The notes below the pieces were generated by a model that worked only from the letters and a program-made list of their open reading frames with translations, searched no databases and was not told where the DNA came from. Both the position numbers and the translations under genes were made by a program. Shown here in pieces: positions 1 to 8,196 of a stretch of 64,000 nt of DNA. The stretch's first letter is position 1; each line of letters starts with the position of its first letter. This DNA is from Thalassobacillus_A hwangdonensis (GTDB lineage Bacteria > Bacillota > Bacilli > Bacillales > Halobacillaceae), in NCBI RefSeq assembly GCF_042675915.1, contig NZ_JBHTKL010000001.1, positions 1,116,001-1,180,000 of the forward strand, in the 5' to 3' direction.

Positions 1-330
1 CAGGTGTATCATCTTTTTTTGTATTATTTACACATGATTTACGATATGACTTAACTAACTTTACAATATCCGATTATACTCTATGTTAAACCCATACATT
101 TATACGACGAATAATGTACCAGAAAAGTTTCAAAAAATGTTTACCGAAATTAACAAATGGATTTCCCCTTTTCATATAGAGTTATATTTTAATAGACGCT
201 ATCGAAAAAGAAAACCCTACAAAGTAAATTCATATCCGGTCAACGATAAGATTATACCAAAGAAATATTTTATGTCTATGACATTCCGGTGTCAACTTTT
301 TACCATTTCTGCGTTTATTCGTTACAAAAT
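1..330. other. AT-rich intergenic stretch, no gene supported
   Basis: This stretch lies downstream of glcK at the window edge. A reading frame runs through it on the plus strand from about 83, but it continues antisense into glcK, has no convincing ribosome binding site and its translation shows no recognisable domain. I see no RNA gene or promoter I would defend. Confidence 0.5.
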
Positions 331-361
331 TAAAAATGACTGCCAAAACAGTCATTTTTTT
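331..361. terminator. Bidirectional terminator after glcK
   Basis: A hairpin with stem AAATGACTG and CAGTCATTT around a six-base loop is flanked by A-rich and T-rich runs on both sides. It starts a few bases past the glcK stop codon and can end transcription in either direction. Confidence 0.8.
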
Positions 362-368
362 CATGCAA

Positions 369-1331
369 TCATTTATTTTCCAGCCTCTTTTTCACCATGT
401 AAGCGCCACCAAGTACTCCTGCATCATTCCCTAATACAGCTACTTCAAAAGTTGCTGCTTCCCTGACACGTTTCAGTGCATATTTGTCGAAAGCTTTTCT
501 TAAAGGAATCAAAAGTGAATCGCCCGCTTTTGATACCCCACCTCCAATCACTATTTTTGAAGGATTGAGGACATTAGCCATGTTTGCAATCGACATGCCA
601 AGAACATTGGTTACGTACGTAATCACTTCTTCAGAAACAGGATCATTCTCAGCGGCAGCGTCGAAGATATCTTTTGCAGTTAGTGGAACACTTGCATTAA
701 GGGAGGAAGCCTGATTATCCACCAATTTCTCTTTGGCAACTCTTACAATCCCTGTAGCGGATGCCACCGTTTCTAAACAACCTGTCTTCCCGCAGTTACA
801 AGGCGCACCACCATCTGGAACTACGGTAATATGACCGATTTCCCCAGCAGTTCCATTAGCTCCATTCAGCAGTTCGCCATTTGCTACGACGCCTCCACCG
901 ACACCAGTCCCAAGTGTAACAGCAAGCAAGTCATTCGAATTTTCTCCTGACCCCTTCCAGTTTTCACCTAATGCTGCGAGGTTGGCATCATTTTCGACGA
1001 ACACTGGCCAGCCAGTCATTTCTTCCAAATCCGAACCCAGTGAATAGTCGATCCAGCCAAGGTTGATTGCCTCGTATACGAAGCCACTGATCGAGTCAAG
1101 GAATCCAGGAGCCCCGACTCCTACACCGATTACCGAGGTTTTGGGAATTTCCAATCGATCGATCTTCTCAAAAATGGTTTGTTTAATATCATGCACAATA
1201 CGTTCGCCTTTGTTCTTCAAGTCGGTCGGGATTTCCCATTTATCTTTGATCGTTCCTTCAGGGGTCACGACTGCAAGCTTAACAGTCGTTCCTCCGATGT
1301 CCACCCCTATGTAGAATGAATCTGTATGCAT
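369..1331 (-). CDS. glcK: Glucokinase, ROK family (GlcK)
   Basis: Cytoplasmic ROK-family sugar kinase that phosphorylates glucose to glucose 6-phosphate with ATP. The N-terminal phosphate-binding motif DIGGTT is at residues 11-16. The ROK zinc signature CNCGKTGCLE (C-x-C-G-x-x-G-C-x-E) lies near residue 180, and FVENDANLAALGE carries the catalytic Asp. At 320 residues it has the family length. The ATG at 1331 is chosen because GAGG lies seven bases upstream. It overlaps the yqgQ stop codon by one base (TGATG), so the two genes are translationally coupled. The yqgQ-glcK pair is the same in B. subtilis. A terminator follows directly. Confidence 0.95.
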   Translation of the reverse strand: MHTDSFYIGVDIGGTTVKLAVVTPEGTIKDKWEIPTDLKNKGERIVHDIKQTIFEKIDRLEIPKTSVIGVGVGAPGFLDSISGFVYEAINLGWIDYSLGSDLEEMTGWPVFVENDANLAALGENWKGSGENSNDLLAVTLGTGVGGGVVANGELLNGANGTAGEIGHITVVPDGGAPCNCGKTGCLETVASATGIVRVAKEKLVDNQASSLNASVPLTAKDIFDAAAENDPVSEEVITYVTNVLGMSIANMANVLNPSKIVIGGGVSKAGDSLLIPLRKAFDKYALKRVREAATFEVAVLGNDAGVLGGAYMVKKRLENK

Positions 1332-1546
1332 CAATTTTCCTCACCCTTTTCTCTATCTCTGAGCCGGGCAGCTTCACTTCTAAGCAGAAGGAGTGCCATT
1401 TGATAATCCTGTGTGGAGATACATTGTGACTGGTAAAGTTCCTTTATTTCGTCTTCCATCAGTTCCAAATCACCTAAACGATCTCCTACATAAATGAATG
1501 TACCGTATTTTTTCAATAATTGCTGTATATCATAAATTGTCTGCAT
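1331..1546 (-). CDS. yqgQ: YqgQ, DUF910 family small protein
   Basis: A 71-residue cytoplasmic protein of the DUF910 family, recognised from its N-terminal TIYDIQQLLKKYGTFIYVG segment and its fixed place before glcK. The rest is charged and helical, in keeping with a small three-helix fold. The biochemical role is unknown. Its stop codon overlaps the glcK start by one base, so the two are probably made together. Confidence 0.88.
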   Translation of the reverse strand: MQTIYDIQQLLKKYGTFIYVGDRLGDLELMEDEIKELYQSQCISTQDYQMALLLLRSEAARLRDREKGEEN

Positions 1547-1641
1547 TTAATCACCAACCACTATTATATCAGTCCTGGCGAAGGAATAACATATTTGGCT
1601 GAAAAAAACAGACGCAAACTTAAGCATCACACATAAACAAT

Positions 1642-1671
1642 AAAAGACCCGTCAAAATTGACGGATCTTTG
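1642..1671 (-). terminator. Terminator after the germination gene
   Basis: On the minus strand the stem AAAGATCCGTCA pairs with TGACGGGTCTTT (one T-G pair) around a short loop and is followed by TTATTG. It lies 15 bases past the stop of the GerA-family gene. Confidence 0.75.
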
Positions 1672-1685
1672 TGCCAACCATTCTA

Positions 1686-3146
1686 TTACCGGTCAGGGTC
1701 TTTCGGGTGCAAAAATGCTGGTCTCCTGTTTTTCAATGGAATCGGCGACCGGAGCATGATATCCCTGAATGCGCGGCTGTTGAAAGGTATGAATGGCCAG
1801 AAATAAGGCGTATAAAACGTATTCATCCTTGTAAGGATCAACAGCCAGATCGTAATCCCTATCACATACCCCATTCCACCAAGTGCAGCAGTGATGAGCA
1901 ATAGACACATCCTGATGATCCGGTTGGCAAGGCTAAGCTCATAGCTCGGGGTAGTGAATGTCCCGATTGCAGCGATAGCCAGATACAAAACGACTTCATT
2001 GGAGAACAGACCAACCTCCACCGCAACCTGGCCGATCAATATTGCAGCTACCAGCCCTAAGGCTGTGGCCAATGCGGAAGGGGTATGGATGGCGGCCATC
2101 CGCAACATGTCGATTCCGACCTCTGCTATGAGGAACTGGCCAATCAGTGGAATTGTACCCTCTTCAGAAGGACCAAGGAATTGCAAGGTTTCCGGCAGAT
2201 AATCCGGTTGAACTGAAAATAAATAATATAACGGCAATACAAAAATGGATGCAAAAACAGCAATGAACCTCACGAATCTCAAGTAAGCGCCGATGAAAGG
2301 TTTTTGCCTGTACTCCTCTGCATGCTGCAGGTGATGCCAAAAGGTGGAAGGTGTAATCATCACACTTGGTGACCCATCGATCAGGATGAGGATATGCCCT
2401 TCATACAGATGTGCAGCTGCAGTATCCGGCCGCTCCGTGTAACGAATGGTAGGGTATGGATTCCAATGCTGACCGCTCAGATATTCTTCGATCGTCTTCT
2501 CTGCCATAGGAAGACCGTCTGTATCAATTTGTTCGATTGTCTTTTTCAAGTGCTCGACTCGATGATCGTCAGCAATGTCTTCAATATAACAAATCGCTAT
2601 ATCTGTTTTGGAACGACGACCGATTTGCATGTATTCCATCCGGAGCGAACGATCCCGTACCCTTCTTCGGGTCAGGGCAGTGTTGAATACAATCGTTTCT
2701 ACGTACCCGTCCCTTGATCCACGGACGACCCGCTCGATATCCGGCTCTTGTGGCCCTCTCACAGGATAGGTCCTGGCATCGATCATGATGACCTTTTCCA
2801 CACCTTCAACAATCAAAGCTGTCGGTCCACCAAGCACAAGGTCTGCTGCCTGAATCAGATCATCTGCTTTATCGAGTTCTACATAAGGAAGGTTCGTCTT
2901 CATCAATTTATTCAATGGATCCGGTTCAAGATCCTCAGGTTCGAGACGAGATAGATTTTCCATCAGATAATGCAGAATATCATCTTTGACAAATCCATCG
3001 ATCATGAACATCGACATCTTCCTGCCCGCATATTCAAGATCCAGGTGGATGACATCAAAACTCTTATCTACACCCAGGTAGTCTCTCATGAAATCGACAT
3101 TCTTCTGATAGTCACGGAACACCGGCTGTGTTTTCTTATCAGACAT
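1686..3146 (-). CDS. GerA-family spore germination protein (A subunit, SpoVAF-like)
   Basis: A 486-residue inner-spore-membrane protein of the GerA/SpoVAF family. The soluble N-terminal half (to about residue 280) contains the family segment RRRVRDRSLRMEYMQIGRRS followed by AICYIEDIAD. The C-terminal half has about five membrane segments, starting after WHHLQHAEEYRQ, with a proline-rich PYFWPFIPF near the end. The HHLQHAEEYR wording resembles SpoVAF more than the receptor subunits GerAA or GerKA, though I judge this from memory. The ATG at 3146 has AGGGGGTG six bases upstream; an in-frame GTG three codons earlier is less likely. No B or C subunit or spoVA genes are adjacent, so it is an orphan A subunit. 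Confidence 0.85.
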   Translation of the reverse strand: MSDKKTQPVFRDYQKNVDFMRDYLGVDKSFDVIHLDLEYAGRKMSMFMIDGFVKDDILHYLMENLSRLEPEDLEPDPLNKLMKTNLPYVELDKADDLIQAADLVLGGPTALIVEGVEKVIMIDARTYPVRGPQEPDIERVVRGSRDGYVETIVFNTALTRRRVRDRSLRMEYMQIGRRSKTDIAICYIEDIADDHRVEHLKKTIEQIDTDGLPMAEKTIEEYLSGQHWNPYPTIRYTERPDTAAAHLYEGHILILIDGSPSVMITPSTFWHHLQHAEEYRQKPFIGAYLRFVRFIAVFASIFVLPLYYLFSVQPDYLPETLQFLGPSEEGTIPLIGQFLIAEVGIDMLRMAAIHTPSALATALGLVAAILIGQVAVEVGLFSNEVVLYLAIAAIGTFTTPSYELSLANRIIRMCLLLITAALGGMGYVIGITIWLLILTRMNTFYTPYFWPFIPFNSRAFRDIMLRSPIPLKNRRPAFLHPKDPDR

Positions 3147-3204
3147 CCATTTCACCCCCTAATCAATACCATTAGTTTGTACGGATGAGGGTGAATCATT
3201 CATA

Positions 3205-4248
3205 TTAAACCAAAGGGGACTTCAGATATGCCATAAGCAATTGATACGTATTCCATAAAGAATCGGTATGTGTACGTTCCATTGAATGGGACGCATCGAT
3301 CCCCGGCCCGACAAGGCCATGTTTGATATCATAGCCTGCCCTGATTGCTGCTGATGCGTCTGATCCGTAATACGGGTAAATATCCACCTTATAATCAACG
3401 CCGTTCTCGACAGACAGTTTCACCAGACTGTTTTTCAGACCTAGATGGTATGGACCGGAAGAATCCTTCGCACAAATGGAGACATGATGCTCTGTTGATG
3501 CCTGCCCCTTTCCGAGCGCGCCCATATCAATTGCTAAATATTCCACTGTCTGCTCCGGAATACTTGCGTTTGCACCAAACCCGATTTCCTCATTGTTCGA
3601 AAAATAAAAATGGGTCGTGTAAGGCAGCTTGATTGATTCTTCAACAATAGTTTCAATCATATGCAACATGATCGCTGCACTTGCTTTATCATCCAAGTGC
3701 CTAGATTTCACATAGCCGCTTTCTGTCATTTGATACCTTGGGTCAAATGATACGAAATCTCCTACTTGTATCCCTAGCTTTTCAACATCTTCCCTTGAAT
3801 GAACGACTTCATCCAGCCGCACAACGATATTCTGGTCGGTCCGCTCACACTTTCTAACTTCTCTATTTACATGGACGGACGGATTCTCAAGCAGGATCGT
3901 TCCTGTTAAATCTCCCTCGTTCATCGTATGTATTTTACAGTATTCTCCTTCGATACTGTTCCAGGCGAATCCCCCGACCATCGACATTTTCAGTTTTCCG
4001 TCCGGTGTAATTTCCTTCACCATTGCCCCTAAAGCATCAAGGTGCGCAGTCAACATCCGATGGTTCTTATTATCTTCCCCTTCGACGGTGGCAATCAATG
4101 CGCCTTTATTGGTGAAGGATGCCTGGACACCCTTTACGTTCAGGATATTTTCGCAATAGTTCATGATAAGGTCGGTGTACCCTGATGGACTCGGGATCGA
4201 CGTCAATTGTTCAATATAATTTACAATATGATTGATATGCTTTTGCAT
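3205..4248 (-). CDS. M42 family metallopeptidase
   Basis: Cytoplasmic dinuclear-metal aminopeptidase of family M42 (glutamyl aminopeptidase/PepA type), 347 residues. Visible signature pieces, in order, are SIPSPSGYTD, TAHLDALGAM (metal His), RHLDDKASA (bridging Asp), NNEEIGFGAN (catalytic Glu pair), AIDMG (metal Asp) and a C-terminal SMERTHTDSL (metal His). All catalytic residues appear present. The ATG at 4248 has GGAGG seven bases upstream; 14 extra codons upstream lack a site. It is transcribed divergently from the unknown gene at 4346 and appears monocistronic. The GYTD segment also resembles the M42 peptidases found with osmoprotectant dipeptide genes, but no such genes are nearby, so substrate is open. 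Confidence 0.88.
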   Translation of the reverse strand: MQKHINHIVNYIEQLTSIPSPSGYTDLIMNYCENILNVKGVQASFTNKGALIATVEGEDNKNHRMLTAHLDALGAMVKEITPDGKLKMSMVGGFAWNSIEGEYCKIHTMNEGDLTGTILLENPSVHVNREVRKCERTDQNIVVRLDEVVHSREDVEKLGIQVGDFVSFDPRYQMTESGYVKSRHLDDKASAAIMLHMIETIVEESIKLPYTTHFYFSNNEEIGFGANASIPEQTVEYLAIDMGALGKGQASTEHHVSICAKDSSGPYHLGLKNSLVKLSVENGVDYKVDIYPYYGSDASAAIRAGYDIKHGLVGPGIDASHSMERTHTDSLWNTYQLLMAYLKSPLV

Positions 4249-4345
4249 GGTTTGTCCTCCGTTCTTAACATAATTGATCGTTTCTATCATATAACATGTA
4301 CAAAGAGACTAAAATGACCAAGCTGCCGAAAAAGGGGATAACGGT

Positions 4346-5206
4346 ATGAAAAAATATGTTTGGATCGGAATTACATTAGCTGGTATATGGATGCTGTTCG
4401 TCTATTTCACCGCTGCACCTAATGTAGAAAATGTCATCAAATACTTTCCGCTTGATACGTCGAAAACATTTACTGATGCAAAGACGACGCTCAGTTTCCA
4501 CGACCAGAAAGACACGGATGAGTACGAAGTGGACTGGGAGACAACCTCGACAAGCAGTGAACCTATGTATTTAAGACAGGACCTGTCCCTCTTGTATGTT
4601 AATGGACAACTGCGCGGCATCCTTAATAAATGGAAGGAAGATGGTCAGACCATCGAACAGGTAACATCCATCCACGGAGAAGACAGCAGCTTGTATCAGG
4701 CGATCACTTTCCACCATGGGGAAGTGCATTACCCTGAAGACGTCATCAAAAGCATCCAGAAAACCTCTTATGATCAGCTTTACGTCATAGACTCTCCTCA
4801 CACGCCTTTAGAATCTTTCAAACAACCGGATAATGCCCAGCAAAAAGAATGGGTAGATAAACTGCAGCATTCACTTAATCAGCAATTGGATTACCAATGG
4901 GATGACTTGTTACTGCATTTCAACATCGACGTCGACAACTATGTCGCTGTTCCACTGACAGACATCCAAAAATTTGAAAACACAGCGATTCCCGGTGTCT
5001 CCCAGCAAGAAACTTCACGGATCCTCGGCCAGCTATGGGAAGGGCTGTATAAAAATTATGTGCTTGGGATCGCAGACGCCAAAAATTCAGGACATCCAAT
5101 CCAAAGTTACATCCCACTTGTTCTATTCGACAAGAATGGTACGCATTTGATGGTACTGTTCGAAGATGATAAAGGAAACAAAGAACAGTTGATTCAGCGT
5201 TACTGA
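4346..5206 (+). CDS. Unknown membrane-anchored exported protein
   Basis: I do not recognise this 286-residue protein. Residues 4-23 form one hydrophobic helix after MKKY, with no lipobox cysteine, so it is probably an N-terminally anchored extracytoplasmic protein. The rest is soluble, mildly acidic and without cysteines. AAGGGGATAACGGT precedes the ATG. It is one of the few plus-strand genes in the first 10 kb and diverges from the M42 peptidase. Its stop codon overlaps the convergent gluP stop by seven bases. Being next to the membrane protease gluP makes a cell-envelope role possible, but nothing in the sequence shows one. Confidence 0.75.
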   Translation: MKKYVWIGITLAGIWMLFVYFTAAPNVENVIKYFPLDTSKTFTDAKTTLSFHDQKDTDEYEVDWETTSTSSEPMYLRQDLSLLYVNGQLRGILNKWKEDGQTIEQVTSIHGEDSSLYQAITFHHGEVHYPEDVIKSIQKTSYDQLYVIDSPHTPLESFKQPDNAQQKEWVDKLQHSLNQQLDYQWDDLLLHFNIDVDNYVAVPLTDIQKFENTAIPGVSQQETSRILGQLWEGLYKNYVLGIADAKNSGHPIQSYIPLVLFDKNGTHLMVLFEDDKGNKEQLIQRY

Positions 5207-6753
5207 TTCAACGTTTCATTCAGTTCACGGAATGTATCATCAGAAGGTCGTTGTTCGGCAGCTTGCTTGGCATGGTAAGCTGCTTTTTCCTTTTCTCCCT
5301 GCTCATTGTAAAGTAATGCCAGGTTATAGTGCGCTTCAGGAAATTCTTCGTTCCTTTCATTTGCGATCTCGATTGCACGTTCCAGGTCTTTTTGAAAATC
5401 TTCTTCCTTATCCAGCTGATAATATGCAAAGGAGCGGTTGAAATACAACTCCTTCTCAAATTGTCCGCCTTTTTGAATTGCCTCTGTCGCCAATTCCACA
5501 GCTTCTTCGTATTTCCCCTCTTCATTCCACTGACTCGTTATTTCAACATCCAAGGCAGTGTGCTGTGTATTCTCATCGTTGTTGTAACCGTAAGTGCCAA
5601 GTACCGTGAAAGCAATCAGATAGCCAAGCAATGCTGTGCCCTGCCATATCGGTTGTCTATTCTTAGGCAAATGGACGATTGCACTGGCAAGGAAACCTCC
5701 CGCCAATCCCCCAAGGTGTGCGCCATTATCAATCTGGGGTACGGAAAGGCCCAATACAATGTTCAAACCAATGATGAATAATAAATTGCTTCCCATCGTC
5801 CGAAAAAATATTTTCTTATGCTTTACTCCAAAAAACAACAAGGCACCAAACAATCCAAAAATCGCTCCTGAAGCACCGGCCGCAACATGTGGATTGAATG
5901 CAAAGCTCGCAAGTCCCCCGAAAATTCCCGCAAGAAGGTAGATAATTGTAAATCGAGCGGTACCATAGATCCGTTCTACTGCAACTCCCAAATAATACAA
6001 TGCAAGCATATTCATGATCAGATGAAGATATCCAATATGCAGGAACATGGAACTGATGATCCTCCACCATTCTCCATCGACAATGGCGGGATTATATTTA
6101 GCACCATATTGTACAAGATTTGTTACAGAGGTGCTTGACCCATTCCATTCGATATATGCGAATATAATAATGTTCAACACAAGCAGAAGGTAGGTGATCA
6201 GCGGCTTTCCATAATTGAAAAGATTTTCCTTCTCCTTCTGCTTCTTTTTTGCATGAAGAAGGATATTTTGTTTGATATAAGGGAGCATCTGTTCTTTTTC
6301 GGTGACTTCCTTTTCGGTTCCTGTTTGTTCATTAGGAAGGGAGAGCATTTCGAATAAAGTCGCCTCGTTGGTTTGTCTTTGCTCTGCATCGAGAAAGTGC
6401 ACAGTCAAACGGACTTCTTTATTTCCCTTGATTTTGATCGGTTCTTCCCTGTTATTCCAATCATCAACAGGAGGGTATTCGGATACATAGACGGAATGTA
6501 CGGCGATTTCTTTCCCAACAAACATCCTATGATTGCGTTTCATGTGATGGAGGATGCGATCGATATCCCGATTCAGCTGATTGGACCAGTCGAATTGTTC
6601 CATCAGTAATCGGACAACATGATTTTTCTTATCGATTTCTTTTTCCAGCCATACTTCATTTTTCTGGTCGTTCACATGCAGGATTTCGAAGCCCTGTTTG
6701 ACGACAAGCTCCTGTGTCAGCGTCCAAAAGTAATACATATTCTCGATATACAT
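5200..6753 (-). CDS. gluP: Rhomboid intramembrane serine protease with TPR tail (GluP/YqgP)
   Basis: Membrane-embedded serine protease of the rhomboid family, 517 residues, close to B. subtilis YqgP. A soluble N-terminal domain of about 175 residues precedes the rhomboid core. Core marks are EWWRIISSMFLHIGYLHL, the catalytic serine in AAGASGAIFGL, and the catalytic histidine in DNGAHLGGLAGG. The C-terminal 120 residues hold TPR-like helical repeats (ELYFNRSFAYYQLDKEEDF, then AHYNLALLYNEQGE), expected in the cytoplasm. The start at 6753 has GGGAGGAG upstream. In B. subtilis YqgP works with FtsH in membrane protein turnover and protects against manganese stress. The gene converges on and overlaps the end of the upstream-lying unknown gene. 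Confidence 0.93.
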   Translation of the reverse strand: MYIENMYYFWTLTQELVVKQGFEILHVNDQKNEVWLEKEIDKKNHVVRLLMEQFDWSNQLNRDIDRILHHMKRNHRMFVGKEIAVHSVYVSEYPPVDDWNNREEPIKIKGNKEVRLTVHFLDAEQRQTNEATLFEMLSLPNEQTGTEKEVTEKEQMLPYIKQNILLHAKKKQKEKENLFNYGKPLITYLLLVLNIIIFAYIEWNGSSTSVTNLVQYGAKYNPAIVDGEWWRIISSMFLHIGYLHLIMNMLALYYLGVAVERIYGTARFTIIYLLAGIFGGLASFAFNPHVAAGASGAIFGLFGALLFFGVKHKKIFFRTMGSNLLFIIGLNIVLGLSVPQIDNGAHLGGLAGGFLASAIVHLPKNRQPIWQGTALLGYLIAFTVLGTYGYNNDENTQHTALDVEITSQWNEEGKYEEAVELATEAIQKGGQFEKELYFNRSFAYYQLDKEEDFQKDLERAIEIANERNEEFPEAHYNLALLYNEQGEKEKAAYHAKQAAEQRPSDDTFRELNETLNQ

Positions 6754-6847
6754 GGTTCGGCTCCTCCCTTCTTTCATCATATCATGTGAACAACCCTTCT
6801 CAGCAAAAAAGTTAAGCTTCTATTTCATGTACCCTTAAATAAATGGA

Positions 6848-6887
6848 CAGAAAACAGCCCAGAGATAAATCTTGGATCTCTGAGCTG
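6848..6887 (-). terminator. Terminator after the small membrane protein gene
   Basis: The stem CAGCTCAGAGAT pairs with ATCTCTGGGCTG on the minus strand (one G-T pair) and is followed by TTTTCTG. It separates the small gene at 6900 from gluP. Confidence 0.75.
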
Positions 6888-6899
6888 ATCTTGCTGATT

Positions 6900-7076
6900 C
6901 TATAGGAACGTCTGGCGGAGAAGACGTTCTCTTATTGTCGGCATGTTCACCAGAAAGACTGCGATGCACTTCCTTAGCAACTGCAAAGCCAGCAATTTCT
7001 GCAGCAATCGGAAACGATAGTGAAAAATCACGTAAAGCAATATCACTCCAATGATCGTAGGCAGTGCGGTTTTCAT
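6900..7076 (-). CDS. Small membrane protein (possibly YqgO-like)
   Basis: A 58-residue protein beginning MKTALPTIIGVILLYVIF, one N-terminal membrane helix, followed by a basic Leu/Arg-rich amphipathic part. The ATG at 7076 is preferred because GAGAGG lies seven bases upstream; an upstream in-frame ATG at 7118 has no site. It lies between gluP and ldh, and a terminator follows. B. subtilis has a small gene, yqgO, in the same interval, but I cannot confirm homology from sequence alone. Coding status is supported by the ribosome binding site and terminator, not by a domain. Confidence 0.5.
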   Translation of the reverse strand: MKTALPTIIGVILLYVIFHYRFRLLQKLLALQLLRKCIAVFLVNMPTIRERLLRQTFL

Positions 7077-7136
7077 ATCTGACATCCTCTCAACTACAAT
7101 GATGTCCTTATTTTCCACATCAGCCGATCATTTATT

Positions 7137-8093
7137 CTACTGAATCATTCCGCCATCTAATGCGTTCATCGTTTTCTTCAGCAGTTCAGATGAATGGTGG
7201 AGTTTTTCTTGTTCATCGGGATCAAGTCCAAGTTCCACCACTTCCCTTACTCCTGCACGGTTGATAATCGCAGGCACTCCGATATAGAGGTCTTCCTGCC
7301 CGTATTGTCCGGAAAGGAAGGTGGAGACTGTCAGTACAGCATTCTCGTTATGCAGGATCGCTTTTGTCAGTCTTACCAAACCCATAGCTATTCCATAATA
7401 GGTGGCACCTTTCCGATCAATGATATGATAGGCAGCATCCCTTACATTGATGAAAAGTTTTTCCAAATCCTCCATCTGGTAAGTGTTTGAACCCCTGATG
7501 AGTTCTTTGACCGATTTACCCGCCACATTCGCATGACTCCATACAGGAAGCTCGGAGTCTCCATGTTCACCGATGATATAAGCATGGATGTTTCTTGTGT
7601 CCACGTCGAAATAGTCACCAATCAGATAACGGAAACGGGCTGTATCCAAAATCGTACCCGAACCGATGACCCGGTGTGCAGGCAGTCCTGAAAACTTCCA
7701 TGTCATATAAGTGAGCACATCGACAGGGTTTGTAGCTACAAGCAGGATTCCATCAAATCCATTGGCCATGATGTCATGGACGATCGATTTGAAAATAGCA
7801 GCATTCTTTTCGATCAGATCCAAACGCGTTTCTCCAGGTTTCTGATTTGCACCTGCGGTGATTACTACAAGGTCCGCCTGTTTGCAATCGCTATAATCTC
7901 CATGCCATATCTTTGTATGAGAAGGTGCAAATGGTAGGCCATGATTGAGGTCCATGACATCTCCTTCTGTCTTATCCTTATTCAAATCGATCAACACCAG
8001 TTCATCTGCAACCCCTTGATTCAACATTGCAAATGCATAACTGGATCCGACAAACCCGGTACCGATCACTACGACACGATTCACTCTTTCCAT
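7137..8093 (-). CDS. ldh: L-lactate dehydrogenase
   Basis: NAD-dependent L-lactate dehydrogenase, 318 residues, reducing pyruvate to lactate to regenerate NAD in fermentative growth. The NAD motif GTGFVGSS is at residues 11-18. The substrate loop GANQKPGETR (81-90) has Gln at the position that separates lactate (Gln) from malate (Arg) enzymes. Asp150 and Arg153 (ILDTAR) and the catalytic His177 in GEHGDSELP are in place. AGGGAGG precedes the ATG. In B. subtilis this gene lies elsewhere, so it is an addition to the conserved gluP-fthC interval. A CcpA-type site lies upstream. Confidence 0.95.
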   Translation of the reverse strand: MERVNRVVVIGTGFVGSSYAFAMLNQGVADELVLIDLNKDKTEGDVMDLNHGLPFAPSHTKIWHGDYSDCKQADLVVITAGANQKPGETRLDLIEKNAAIFKSIVHDIMANGFDGILLVATNPVDVLTYMTWKFSGLPAHRVIGSGTILDTARFRYLIGDYFDVDTRNIHAYIIGEHGDSELPVWSHANVAGKSVKELIRGSNTYQMEDLEKLFINVRDAAYHIIDRKGATYYGIAMGLVRLTKAILHNENAVLTVSTFLSGQYGQEDLYIGVPAIINRAGVREVVELGLDPDEQEKLHHSSELLKKTMNALDGGMIQ

Positions 8094-8160
8094 TACTTTC
8101 CCTCCCTAATGATGACTTCTACTCTTTCATTGTACCCGTTCTTAGTAAAGGAATGTTTCG

Positions 8161-8174
8161 TGTAAGCGCTGCAA
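8161..8174. promoter_or_regulatory. Possible CcpA (cre) site upstream of ldh
   Basis: The sequence TGTAAGCGCTGCAA matches the cre consensus TGWAANCGNTNWCA at all fixed positions but two, and has the central AGCGCT palindrome. It lies about 70 bases upstream of the ldh start. CcpA control of ldh is known in bacilli. A match of this quality can occur by chance. Confidence 0.4.
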
Positions 8175-8196
8175 AAATGACGATTCGTTAAACTTT

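Noticed and set aside
83..466. Plus-strand reading frame of 127 codons at the window start
   Set aside because: It overlaps the glcK 3' end and its terminator on the other strand, has no ribosome binding site and shows no domain.
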